36,663 bases of DNA from Caulobacter sp. (GTDB lineage: Bacteria; Pseudomonadota; Alphaproteobacteria; Caulobacterales; Caulobacteraceae): assembly GCA_028291265.1 (NCBI GenBank), contig JAQGIK010000053.1, positions 1 to 36,663 of the forward strand, given 5' to 3'. Position numbers and translations under genes: made by a program. Below the pieces are notes generated by a model. That model saw only the letters and a list, made by a program, of their open reading frames with translations, was not told where the DNA came from and did not search any database. Positions 9,049-19,608 of the stretch are shown piece after piece. Numbering within the stretch: the first letter of the stretch is position 1; the number at the start of each line of letters is the position of its first letter.

Positions 9049-10562
9049 TCCGGGGCGATGGGCAGGGTGACGATGGCCCGCAGGCCCACGAGCTGCGGCC
9101 GCAACACCACCTCGCCGCCGTGGCCGCGGGCCGTGGCCCGGGCGATGGGCAGGCCCAGGCCGACCCCGGCCTGGTCGAGATTGCGCGAGCTGTCGGCGCG
9201 GTAGAAGGGGTCGAAGGCGCGCAGCAGATCCTCGCCGCGCAGGCCGGGGCCGGTGTCGTCGATCTGCACCAGGGCCATGTCGCCATCGCGGCTGACCCGC
9301 ACCCGGGCCGTGCCGCCGTACTTGATGGCGTTGTCGACGAGGTTGCCGAACAGCCTCTGCAGGCCGGACGGATCGCCCTCGACGATGACCGGGACGCTGT
9401 CCTCGGCCAGCTCGACATCGGCGCCGATCATGGCCGTGTCGTCGACCACGCATTCGACCAGCGACAGCAGGTCCAGACGCTCCCGCCGGCGGGGCAGGGT
9501 CTCGTCGCGGATGAAGGCCAGCACGCCCTCGATCATCTGCTCCATCTGGCCGATGTCGGAGAGGATGGCGCTCTTCAACGCCGGCGTGGCGGCCTCCAGC
9601 TTGAAGCGGATGCGGGCCAGCGGCGTGCGCAGGTCATGGGAGATGGCCCCGACCATGGCCGTGCGGTCGGTGATGAAGCGGCGCAGGCGTGACTGCATCT
9701 GGTTCAACGCCTCGGCGGCGGCGCCCAGTTCGGCCGGGCCGCGCAGCGACATCTCCGGGCCCATGGGGTCGCGTCCCAGCCGGTCGGCGGCGTCGGAAAA
9801 GCGCTTGAGCGGCGCGGTGATGCGGCGGGCGAACAGGTAGCCGGCCGGGGCGACGAGCAGGAAACAACCCAGCAGCCACAGCATGGCCCGGCGTTGCCAG
9901 TCGTTGGGGAAGGGCTCGGGGGTCGAGGTGACCACCGTCCAGCCGCCGCCAGTCTTGCGGACGGCGGCGGTGAAGTCTCCGAACACCGCCAGGTCGCCCG
10001 GGCGAGGCCGTACGCCGGGCACGCCCTCGATGACCCGCCGATCGCCGCCCGGGCCGGTGAAGACGCCCCTTGGCCGCCTGGGCTCGCCGGGCGGCGGACC
10101 GGCGGGACCAAAGCCCTGGCCGCCCCGAACGCTGAAGCGCGGCCCGTCCCCCGGCGGGCCTTCACCCCGCGCGACGCCGAAGCTCCGGCGGTTCATCAAT
10201 CCGAAGAAGGGGGCGCCGTTGAGCGGGTAGAGGCGCACGTCGGCAGCCGGCCGACCAAGGGTCTCGGCCAATATGATCTGTGTACGGACGGCCATGCCGT
10301 CGGGGCTGGACCCCGGGCCCGGCGGCTGGGTCGCCGTGGTGCGGACCATCGGCCGCCCGTCGCGGGCCTGCAGCGAGCCGCCCTTCAGGGCCGCCGCCAC
10401 CTCCGACAGTCGATAGAGCACCGGCTCGGGCGGCGGCAAGGCGAACAGCACCAGGATGTTGATCGCCTGGGCGACCAGCAGGCCGGCCACCAGCAGGGCG
10501 ACCAGCTGCACGCCGATCGGAACGCGGGTGCGGCGCCGCCCGGTCAGGCGTGTCTCGCTCAA
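9045..10562 (-). CDS. Sensor histidine kinase (EnvZ-like) with Gly/Pro-rich periplasmic region
   Basis: A 505-residue membrane kinase. TM1 is about 16-42 (VQLVALLVAGLLVAQAINIL); a periplasmic domain follows, with a Gly/Pro/Arg-rich stretch (GEGPPGDGPRF, GPAGPPPGEPRRPRG); TM2 is AMLWLLGCFLLVAPAGYLFA; then HAMP, the H-box ISHDLRTPLARIR with His309, N-box NLVDNAIKYGG, G1 DDTGPGLR and G2 GVGLGLPIAR. The start is TTG 10562, inferred because it overlaps the response-regulator stop (TTGA) and places TM1 right behind a basic N terminus; no better ATG exists. It phosphorylates the regulator encoded immediately upstream. The signal is unknown. Confidence 0.92.
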   Translation of the reverse strand: MSETRLTGRRRTRVPIGVQLVALLVAGLLVAQAINILVLFALPPPEPVLYRLSEVAAALKGGSLQARDGRPMVRTTATQPPGPGSSPDGMAVRTQIILAETLGRPAADVRLYPLNGAPFFGLMNRRSFGVARGEGPPGDGPRFSVRGGQGFGPAGPPPGEPRRPRGVFTGPGGDRRVIEGVPGVRPRPGDLAVFGDFTAAVRKTGGGWTVVTSTPEPFPNDWQRRAMLWLLGCFLLVAPAGYLFARRITAPLKRFSDAADRLGRDPMGPEMSLRGPAELGAAAEALNQMQSRLRRFITDRTAMVGAISHDLRTPLARIRFKLEAATPALKSAILSDIGQMEQMIEGVLAFIRDETLPRRRERLDLLSLVECVVDDTAMIGADVELAEDSVPVIVEGDPSGLQRLFGNLVDNAIKYGGTARVRVSRDGDMALVQIDDTGPGLRGEDLLRAFDPFYRADSSRNLDQAGVGLGLPIARATARGHGGEVVLRPQLVGLRAIVTLPIAPD

Positions 10563-11287
10563 GCGCGGGAGACCGGCACGTCGAGCACATAGCCGACGCC
10601 GCGGATGGTCTTGATCAGCTCGGAGTCGGCGAAGGTGTGCAGCTTGCGGCGCAGGCGGCAGATCTGCACATCGACGGCCCGGTCGAAGACATCGCTGTGG
10701 TCGCCGCGGGCCACGTCGAGCAGCCGGTCTCGTGAGAGGATGGACTGGGGCCGCTCGAGGAAGGCCTGCAGCAGGGCGTACTCGCCTGAGGTCAGCAGGA
10801 TGGTCGTGCCGGTCGGGGCGCGCAGCCTGCGACGGCCGGTGTCGAGCTGGAACTCGGCGAAGCGATAGACCGCTCCCCGCGGCCGGGGCGCGGCGGCCGT
10901 TTCCTCCAGCCGGCGGAACACCGCCCGCACCCGGGCCAGCAGCTCGCGCGGGCTGCAGGGCTTGGCCAGGTAGTCGTCGGCCCCCAGCTCCAGGCCCAGC
11001 ACCCGGTCGACCTCCTCGCCCATGGCGCTGAGCATGATGATGCCGCGCCGGCCCTCGGCCGACAGCCGTTTGCAGAGGCTGAGGCCGTCCTCGCCCGGCA
11101 TCATCACGTCCAGCACCACCAGGTCGGCGACGCCGGCGTCGAGCAGGCGCTGCATCTCGATGCCGTCGCGGGCCCCGCGGGTTTCGTAGCCGTGCTCGCG
11201 CAGGTAACCGATGATCTGGTCGCGAAGCTCGGTGTCGTCGTCGACGACGAGGATCCGGCGGTCCGGAACTTTGGCAAGGGCGTGCAT
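10559..11287 (-). CDS. OmpR-family response regulator
   Basis: A 242-residue regulator. Receiver domain 10-125 has the acidic pocket VVDDD (14-18), phospho-acceptor Asp60 in VVLDVMMP, and Lys in LAKP. The C-terminal winged helix (about 145-238) includes LTSGEYALLQAFLERPQ, LSRDRLLD, and DVQICRLRRKL with IKTIRGVGYVLD. I chose ATG 11287 because AGGGAG precedes it; an in-frame ATG ten codons upstream lacks a site and homology. It forms an operon with the kinase by a 4-base overlap. Targets are unknown; the EF-hand gene upstream on the same strand is a candidate by proximity only. Confidence 0.95.
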   Translation of the reverse strand: MHALAKVPDRRILVVDDDTELRDQIIGYLREHGYETRGARDGIEMQRLLDAGVADLVVLDVMMPGEDGLSLCKRLSAEGRRGIIMLSAMGEEVDRVLGLELGADDYLAKPCSPRELLARVRAVFRRLEETAAAPRPRGAVYRFAEFQLDTGRRRLRAPTGTTILLTSGEYALLQAFLERPQSILSRDRLLDVARGDHSDVFDRAVDVQICRLRRKLHTFADSELIKTIRGVGYVLDVPVSRA

Positions 11288-11355
11288 CGGGGCTCCCTGA
11301 CAGCGAACTGTGTCCATCGAAATTCAGCCTCGCCACAATGGCGAAATGGGGTCCT

Positions 11356-11379
11356 AAAAGCCGCCCGACGGCCGCTTTT
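11356..11379. terminator. Hairpin with AAAA/TTTT arms, terminator-like in both directions
   Basis: AAAAGC, mismatch, GCC, loop CGAC, GGC, mismatch, GCTTTT. Arms of six and three base pairs are separated by one C-C mismatch. Each strand ends in TTTT, so it could stop transcription either way, protecting the response-regulator promoter from EF-hand readthrough. Confidence 0.5.
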
Positions 11380-11523
11380 GTAATTCGCCGGTCATCTGCC
11401 CGCCTCAACAGCGCCGCGGCCGGGGGCGAGTTTGCATCAGCTTCGGCGCGGCGGCGCTTTCCCTCCCCCAGTCGCCTCGCCGAAAGCCGCCTCACCAGGT
11501 CCCGCCAAGCGCCGATCCTGGCC

Positions 11524-11588
11524 GCCGTCCCCCGGCCCACCCCGGGGGACGGCGTCTTTTTCAGGAGAGCCGGGCGGTTCTGCCCGGC
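11524..11588. terminator. Tandem strong hairpins after the EF-hand gene
   Basis: Two perfect stems. At 11569-11588: GCCGGGC, loop of six, GCCCGGC, starting six bases after the EF-hand stop on the - strand. At 11524-11553: GCCGTCCCCCGG, loop CCCACC, CCGGGGGACGGC (12 base pairs), followed on the + strand by GTCTTTTT. By position they end the EF-hand transcript, but the T-run is on the + strand side, so the second hairpin is a canonical intrinsic terminator for + strand transcription, where no gene is known. Confidence 0.75.
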
Positions 11589-11594
11589 ATGGGA

Positions 11595-12290
11595 TCAGGC
11601 CGTGACGGCCTCGGTCGACGACGTCACCTCGGCCTGCAGTTTTTCAAGCAGCTTGGCCATCAGGTCGGAGACGTCGCTCGAGAAGCCCGAGGCGACGTCG
11701 CTGCTCCCCTGCAGCGAGGTCAGAAGCTCGCTCATCGACACCGTGCCGTCCCTGTTGGTGTCGGCGGCGTCGTAGGTCTTCTCCTCCTCGGCGTTCCCGG
11801 TCGGGGGCCCGGGCGGCGGACCGCCTTGCGGCTTCAGGGCGGTGAACTCCTCGGCCGACAGGGCGCCGTCACCGTCGGTGTCGCCGACCGAGACCAGGTC
11901 GGCGGCGCGGGAGGCGCTGTCGGTTCCCCCAACTCCTGGGCCGGCGCCGGGCGGCGCGTGGGCGGCCATGTCGGCCGACAGCTCCTCGGCGGTCAGGCTG
12001 CCGTCGCCGTCGGCGTCGGCGTTCGAGAAGATCTCGGCGGCCCGGTCGGCGTGGCTCATCTGCTGGACGCCGATCAGCGCGCCCAGTGTTTCAGTGCTGA
12101 AACCCTGAAAGCCGCCGCCGCCCTTCAGTTGCCGGGCGCCGCCGCCCGACGGCAGATTCTGCCCCCCGATGCCTTGGAGCGCCGAGAACTCGTCCGACGA
12201 CAACGCGCCGTCGGTATTGAGGTCCAGCTTGGCGAACATCGCCTGCTGGGCCTGGAGGAAGCCTGAGCTTCCGGAGATCGAAAGGGACAT
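11595..12290 (-). CDS. EF-hand calcium-binding protein with four loops
   Basis: A 231-residue acidic protein with four canonical 12-residue EF-hand loops: DLNTDGALSSDEF, DADGDGSLTAEEL, DTDGDGALSAEEF and DTNRDGTVSMSEL. The first three keep Asp/Asn at 1, 3, 5, Gly at 6 and Glu at 12; the fourth also fits. Linkers are Gly/Pro-rich. No classical signal peptide is visible after MSLSISGSSGFLQAQQ, so it is cytoplasmic or leaves by another route. Start ATG 12290 has GGGAGA upstream; the frame is open for 17 more codons without support. It lies between an autotransporter with calcium-type repeats and a two-component system, all on the same strand. Role unknown: calcium buffer, sensor or surface partner. 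Confidence 0.88.
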   Translation of the reverse strand: MSLSISGSSGFLQAQQAMFAKLDLNTDGALSSDEFSALQGIGGQNLPSGGGARQLKGGGGFQGFSTETLGALIGVQQMSHADRAAEIFSNADADGDGSLTAEELSADMAAHAPPGAGPGVGGTDSASRAADLVSVGDTDGDGALSAEEFTALKPQGGPPPGPPTGNAEEEKTYDAADTNRDGTVSMSELLTSLQGSSDVASGFSSDVSDLMAKLLEKLQAEVTSSTEAVTA

Positions 12291-12616
12291 GGATGTCTCC
12301 CTGGTGAGAGGACGCCTCGGAGCTTGCCGACGGCGCCGCACCGGAATTGCCCGGATACAAGCTTCCGCTGCCAGAAGCGGACCATGTTCCAGGCTGAAAT
12401 GATGGGTGGAGCACCGCTTATCGAAGCCTGTCCATTATAGCAGCCGCCGAGCCCGTGAACCGGGAAATATCGTCCATCTTTTCAAGGCATTAAGACCTAC
12501 GAAAGACCGCCTTTTTGTCGGCCGGACGGGGCCATTCGACCACCCTGCATCCACCCTCTTCCCGCCAGCCGCCAAGGGGCGATCCGGTGGCCTGCGCGGA
12601 GCCCCGTACCGTGGAT
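12291..12616. other. Intergenic region with EF-hand promoter
   Basis: 326 bases between the EF-hand start and the autotransporter stop. It contains the extended -10 element noted separately, giving an EF-hand leader of about 140 bases. I see no gene, no ribosome-binding site linked to an ORF, and no clear terminator for the autotransporter. Confidence 0.6.
12434..12442 (-). promoter_or_regulatory. Extended -10 promoter element for the EF-hand gene
   Basis: Read on the - strand it is TGCTATAAT, a perfect TATAAT with a TGn extension; no good -35 lies 16-18 bases upstream, as expected for extended -10 promoters. It is the only consensus -10 in the interval upstream of the EF-hand gene. Confidence 0.55.
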
Positions 12617-16186
<3,570 letters not shown>

Positions 16187-16335
16187 GGACGGCCCCGGAT
16201 CGAGAACAGTGACGTCTCGATCCGTGCCGTCGGCGCGGGGCGGATTTGGGCCGGTCCGGTTTCAGACCGAAACAGGCGAAGGAAATCTTCGCGACCGGGG
16301 AGGCCAAGAGGCCGTTGGGATTTCGCCTCTGGGCT

Positions 16336-16385
16336 CCCTTCTCCCCTTGCGGGAGAAGGTGGCGGCGAAGCCGACGGATGAGGGG
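16336..16385. repeat. Dispersed palindromic intergenic repeat, copy 1
   Basis: CCCTTCTCCCCTTGCGGGAG and continuation to GATGAGGGG. Inner palindrome TTCTCCC/GGGAGAA plus a second small stem (GGCGGCGAAGCCGAC). Such elements are scattered in intergenic regions of many alphaproteobacteria. Together with copy 2 it fills the 387-base gap 16187-16573 upstream of the autotransporter, in which I see no gene. Confidence 0.75.
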
Positions 16386-16445
16386 TCGCACCGGCGTCTA
16401 CGGCGCTGGCGGCGACCACCTCATCGCAGCTGAACGACCTATCGA

Positions 16446-16497
16446 CCCCTCATCCGGCCCTTCGGGCCACCTTCTCCCACCGCCGGCGGAGAAGGGA
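16446..16497. repeat. Dispersed palindromic intergenic repeat, copy 2, inverted
   Basis: Starts CCCCTCATCCGGCCC and ends GGAGAAGGGA, the inverted orientation of copy 1, about 60 bases away. The centre differs (GGCCCTTCGGGCC stem; CACCGCCGG in place of TTGCG). The facing pair could fold into one large cruciform or RNA structure. Confidence 0.75.
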
Positions 16498-16573
16498 CAC
16501 TCACGGCGGCTGGAGCAGTTGTGGCCGTCCTCAAATTTTCGCTTCGCCGCCCCCTGGAGCAGCAGCAGCGCGC

Positions 16574-16900
16574 CTAGGTCGCGGGCTTGGCGGCCGGAAT
16601 CTTGGCCAGGTCGGCGTCGATGGCGGCCAGCAGGTCGTCGGGCAGGCGGTCGGGGGCGTAGCCCTGGATCTGCTTCAGCGGCAGGCCGAGCACCGGCTCG
16701 ACCTCGGGGTTGGTGCTGATGCCGGGGATGTGCTTTTCGAGCACCGCCTTGGTTTCCGGGTTCTTGATCAGGTCACCGAGCGGGGTGGTGGCGGTGGACC
16801 AGGCCGGCTTGGCGGCCTCCTGCGCCACGGCGGCGGGCGCCAGGACGGCGGCGGAACCGGCGGTCGCGAGGAGGGCGAGCGCGAGGGCGAGCGACTTCAT
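16574..16900 (-). CDS. Small exported protein, 108 residues
   Basis: Residues 1-26 form a signal peptide (MKSLALALALLATAGSA, cleavage after AVA, QE next). The mature 82 residues contain TTPLGDLIKNPETKAVLEKHIPG, then NPEVEPVLGLPLKQIQGYAPD and a helical end. I recognise this as a small domain seen in exported proteins and at the ends of some larger hydrolases of Caulobacterales and sphingomonads, without a known function. Start ATG 16900 has AGGGGA upstream. It follows the Cys-rich gene by 95 bases on the same strand and is periplasmic by prediction. Confidence 0.82.
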   Translation of the reverse strand: MKSLALALALLATAGSAAVLAPAAVAQEAAKPAWSTATTPLGDLIKNPETKAVLEKHIPGISTNPEVEPVLGLPLKQIQGYAPDRLPDDLLAAIDADLAKIPAAKPAT

Positions 16901-16995
16901 GATGGTTTCCCCTTAGGTGATGCAGCGACGGCTCTGCGGCCGCGCGGGCGCCACACTGCGGTATGACGCGCAGGCTGCCAATTGAAATTGCGGCC

Positions 16996-17490
16996 TCAGC
17001 CCTGGTCTTCGCGACGGGCCTTGCCGCTATCGAGGCGGCGGTGGGTTTGGTCCCAGCGCCGCCTGGCGGCGTCGCCCAGGGTGTGGTCACCCGCGTCGAG
17101 CAGGGCGGAAAGCTCTTCCTGCGAAGTGATGACCTGGATCGGCGCGCTGCTGACGAGCGGCTGCGGCCGGATGCCACCGGTGAAGAAGAGAACTTCCACC
17201 GTCTCCTCCTCCGCTTCGGCCGGCGCCGGCCGATCCTGCGCCGCGGCCGGCGTCGCCAGGATACCGGCCGCGATGGCGGCGGCGGCGACCGTCGCGCCAA
17301 TCGGCAGTCGGTAGGTGACGCAGGTCTCACCCGAGCAGGCCTGCAGAAAGGCGACCCGTCGACGCTCACTCATCGCCGACAGGTCGTGGACCTGGCGATG
17401 GCACAGGCGGCAGACCTCGGCGGCGTCAAGAATGTCGGACAGCGGGCCCTTGTAGGGGCAGGGGCTGGTGATCTTCGGGAAGGTGGCCAT
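16996..17490 (-). CDS. Cys-rich protein with internal signal-peptide-like segment (paralogue 1)
   Basis: 164 residues. Residues 1-61 are a Cys-rich domain: FPKITSPCPYKG, VCRLCHRQVHDLSAMS and ACSGETCVTYR, with Cys11, 27, 30, 52 and 57. Then 62-84 is one hydrophobic segment ending TPAAA before QDRPAP, which looks like a signal-peptidase site placed inside the protein. The 80 residues after it are acidic then basic (EEETVEVLFFTGG; RRRWDQTHRRLDSG). ATG 17490 overlaps the stop of the upstream gene by one base; earlier in-frame starts lack homology. The Cys pattern recurs in paralogue 2 at 18971-19465, also 164 residues. Four or five Cys suggest metal or disulfide chemistry on the cytoplasmic side. 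No known function. Confidence 0.8.
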   Translation of the reverse strand: MATFPKITSPCPYKGPLSDILDAAEVCRLCHRQVHDLSAMSERRRVAFLQACSGETCVTYRLPIGATVAAAAIAAGILATPAAAQDRPAPAEAEEETVEVLFFTGGIRPQPLVSSAPIQVITSQEELSALLDAGDHTLGDAARRRWDQTHRRLDSGKARREDQG

Positions 17491-17798
17491 CAGGCGGTCT
17501 TGATCGGGCGGCCCCGGCGGCCGTCGAAGCGGCGGTGGACCTCGTTCCAGCGCTCCTTGGAGAGGTCCGCCAGGGTGGGCAGGCGCAGGCAGGCGAGGAC
17601 GATCTCGTCGTCCGTGTCGGCCGCAACCTGCGTCGCCGTGGAGCCTTCCTGCGCCCAACGATGCGGCTGGTCGGTCGTGAAGACGATTGCCTCCGGGGTT
17701 TCGTCATCGGTGGCCGGCCTGTCCTGGGCGAAGGCCGGGACGGCGAGCAGCATCGTCGCGGACAGGACGAGGGACGGCAGGGTCAACAGTTTGCGCAT
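17490..17798 (-). CDS. Small exported protein related to the mature part of its neighbour
   Basis: 102 residues with a standard signal peptide (1-24, ending PAFA before QDRPAT). The mature part, QDRPATDDETPEAIVFTT and ending ERWNEVHRRFDGRRGRP, lines up with the segment of the next protein that follows its internal signal-like stretch (QDRPAPAEAEEETVEVLFFT; RRWDQTHRRLDSGKAR). So the pair look like duplicates, one carrying the Cys domain and one not. Start ATG 17798 has GGGGAG seven bases upstream. It is translationally coupled to the Cys-rich gene (TGATG). One Cys (LACLRL). Periplasmic; function unknown. Confidence 0.8.
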   Translation of the reverse strand: MRKLLTLPSLVLSATMLLAVPAFAQDRPATDDETPEAIVFTTDQPHRWAQEGSTATQVAADTDDEIVLACLRLPTLADLSKERWNEVHRRFDGRRGRPIKTA

Positions 17799-17846
17799 GA
17801 GCGATCTCCCCAGATCACAGCAGTAAACGCCGTGATCGCCGTTCGA

Positions 17847-18908
17847 TCAATCCCGTCCTTCGAGGATGGCCAGCGCCTGGGCCGCCAGCACCGGCGTGCC
17901 GTTCTCGGCGGCCCGTTCGCTGGCCGCCTGACCGGAGAGGACGCGGCGGTAGACGCCCTGGCTGATCGAGGCCAGCCGGAAGATGCCGAAGGCCATGTAG
18001 AAGGGCCAGTCGCCGATGGTCTCGCGGCCCGTGCGGCGGCAGTAGGCGGCGACGTACTCGGCCTCGGTCGGGATGCCGCTGGCGGCGAAATCGACGCCGA
18101 CCAGGCTGCCCCAGCTGAGCGAGGTCGAGCGCCAGAGGAAGGCGTTGTAGGCGATGTCGGCGATGGGGTGGCCGATGGTCGACAGCTCCCAGTCGAGGAC
18201 GGCGATCAGCCGGGGCTGGGTCGGGTGGAACATGACGTTTTCCAGCCGGTAGTCACCATGGGCGATGCTGACGCTGTCGTCGGCCGGGATGCGGGCCGGC
18301 AGGCTCTCGATCAGGGCTTCCATCTCCGGAATCAATTCGGTCTCGGCGCCGCGGTATTGCTTGGTCCAGCGGGAGACCTGGCGTTCGAAATAGCCGCCGG
18401 CCCGGCCAAAGTCCTCGAGGCCGGCGGCGACGTAGTCGACCTGGTGCAGCTTGGCGAGGGTGGCGTTCAGGTCGTCGTAGACGGCGGCGCGGTCGGCGGG
18501 GCTGAGGTCCGGCAGGGCGGCGTCGCGGAAGATGCGGCCTTCCAGATAGTCCATGACGTAGAACGACGTGCCAATGACGCTCTCGTCGGTGCACAGCGCC
18601 CGCATCTTGGGGACGGGGATGAGGCCGTCGAGGGCCTTCATCACCTTGTATTCGCGATCGACCTGGTGAGCGCTGGCCAGCAACACGCCCGGCGGCTTCT
18701 TGCGCAGGACGTAGAGGTGTTCGCCCTTCGAGGTTTGCGTCGTCAGCAGGAAGGTCGGGTTGGAGGCGCCGCCCTGGAACTGATGGACCTGCATGCCGGC
18801 CCCGAAGCCCTCGATCTCGCGGGTCAGCCAGGCCTCCAGCGGGGCCGGATCGAACCAGTGGGCGGGGACGACCTCACGAACGGCGGGAGCGGGGGCGGGC
18901 GCGGTCAT
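17847..18908 (-). CDS. Aminoglycoside-phosphotransferase-fold kinase, ACAD10/11-like
   Basis: 353 residues with a protein-kinase-like APH fold. Seen: FQGGASNPTFLL nucleotide loop, YVLRKKPPG with the ATP Lys, catalytic HGDYRLENVMFHP with Asp219, and metal-binding VLDWELSTIGHP. This matches the family whose members are fused to acyl-CoA dehydrogenase in ACAD10/11 and, as stand-alone genes, sit in acyl-CoA catabolism clusters; in ACAD10/11 it phosphorylates 4-hydroxyacyl-CoA on the way to 3-enoyl products. That role is plausible here because the enoyl-CoA hydratase gene lies divergently nearby, but is not proven. GAGGA precedes ATG 18908. Not an antibiotic-resistance enzyme by these signatures. 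Confidence 0.9.
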   Translation of the reverse strand: MTAPAPAPAVREVVPAHWFDPAPLEAWLTREIEGFGAGMQVHQFQGGASNPTFLLTTQTSKGEHLYVLRKKPPGVLLASAHQVDREYKVMKALDGLIPVPKMRALCTDESVIGTSFYVMDYLEGRIFRDAALPDLSPADRAAVYDDLNATLAKLHQVDYVAAGLEDFGRAGGYFERQVSRWTKQYRGAETELIPEMEALIESLPARIPADDSVSIAHGDYRLENVMFHPTQPRLIAVLDWELSTIGHPIADIAYNAFLWRSTSLSWGSLVGVDFAASGIPTEAEYVAAYCRRTGRETIGDWPFYMAFGIFRLASISQGVYRRVLSGQAASERAAENGTPVLAAQALAILEGRD

Positions 18909-18970
18909 GGCGATTCCTCAGGGCGGCGCCATGGTGACGCGCTTCCGCAGCGGCGCCGCAAGGATTTGTC

Positions 18971-19465
18971 TCAGGCGCCTTTGGCCGGTTTTGCCGGCGT
19001 CTTGTCCGGCAGAGAGGGTCCGGGCAACAGCTGTATGCGCGGCGGCGGGACCGGCGCCTTCAAATCAGTCGGCGTCTTGATCGGCATGTCCAGTATCGGC
19101 CGGGCGATGCGGCCGCCGCTGACGACAATGACCTCGGAGATGTCATTGTCGTCTTCGGCCGGCGGCGCTGCCGTCGCCGCCGCGGGCGGGCTCTGGACCG
19201 GGGTCTGCGCGGGCTGTGCGGCGACCGGCAGGGCGACCAGGCTGGCGGCAAGGGCGGCAGCGGCGGCGGCCGGGCGCATCGGGAAGCGGTAGGTGACGCA
19301 GACCTCGCCCGAACAACTGGCCAGGAACCGCGTCCGGGCCTTGTCGGACATATCGGTCAGGTCGGTGACGGTGCGCTGGCACATCCGGCAGTGGTCGCCG
19401 TCCATGATCTCGGCCAAGCGGTCGAGGTAGGGACAGGGGCCGTCGATCTTCGGGAAATTGGCCAT
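18971..19465 (-). CDS. Cys-rich protein with internal signal-peptide-like segment (paralogue 2)
   Basis: 164 residues, same length and plan as paralogue 1. Residues 1-60: FPKIDGPCPYLDRL, HCRMCQRTVTDLTDMS, SCSGEVCVTYR, with Cys11, 26, 29, 51 and 56. Residues 61-83 are Ala-rich and hydrophobic, ending LPVAA before QPAQT. The rest is Pro-rich with one acidic stretch, then ISEVIVVSGGRIARP and a Pro/Lys tail. The EVIVVSGG stretch resembles VEVLFFTGG of paralogue 1. I chose ATG 19465 because the FPKI block conserved in both begins there, with GGAG about ten bases upstream. First gene of the - strand run into the phosphotransferase. Function unknown. Confidence 0.8.
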   Translation of the reverse strand: MANFPKIDGPCPYLDRLAEIMDGDHCRMCQRTVTDLTDMSDKARTRFLASCSGEVCVTYRFPMRPAAAAAALAASLVALPVAAQPAQTPVQSPPAAATAAPPAEDDNDISEVIVVSGGRIARPILDMPIKTPTDLKAPVPPPRIQLLPGPSLPDKTPAKPAKGA

Positions 19466-19608
19466 GCACGCGGGTCTCCGGCCGCCAGAAAACCCCCTGC
19501 CCGGCCCGGACGCAAGAGGCACAACAGTTCGTGTGGTGACGCGGCGTCGCCGTTGAGGGCGGCGGCCGGGAGCGGCATGCTGCCCACAAAACAGACTGGG
19601 AGAGCGCC

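Larger units (their letters stand above)
11288..11594. other. Intergenic region, 307 bases, hairpins but no convincing gene
   Basis: Lies between the response-regulator start and the EF-hand gene stop, both on -. It holds the response-regulator leader at the left end and three hairpins (11356-11379, 11524-11553, 11569-11588). A + strand frame from 11338 is open but runs straight through the hairpins and antisense through the EF-hand gene, with no ribosome-binding site, so I do not call it. Confidence 0.7.

Noticed and set aside
9045..11540. 831-codon frame suggesting a regulator-kinase fusion
   Set aside because: The portion upstream of 10562 is an off-frame reading of the response-regulator gene; the two genes simply overlap by four bases.
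11338..11775. Possible + strand gene in the intergenic gap
   Set aside because: No ribosome-binding site, Arg/Ser-rich composition, passes through a perfect terminator hairpin and antisense through the EF-hand gene.
16255..16276. GTTTC-AGACC-GAAAC inverted repeat upstream of the autotransporter as a PsrA-like operator
   Set aside because: Half-sites are in the opposite order to the PsrA consensus; may be a chance palindrome.
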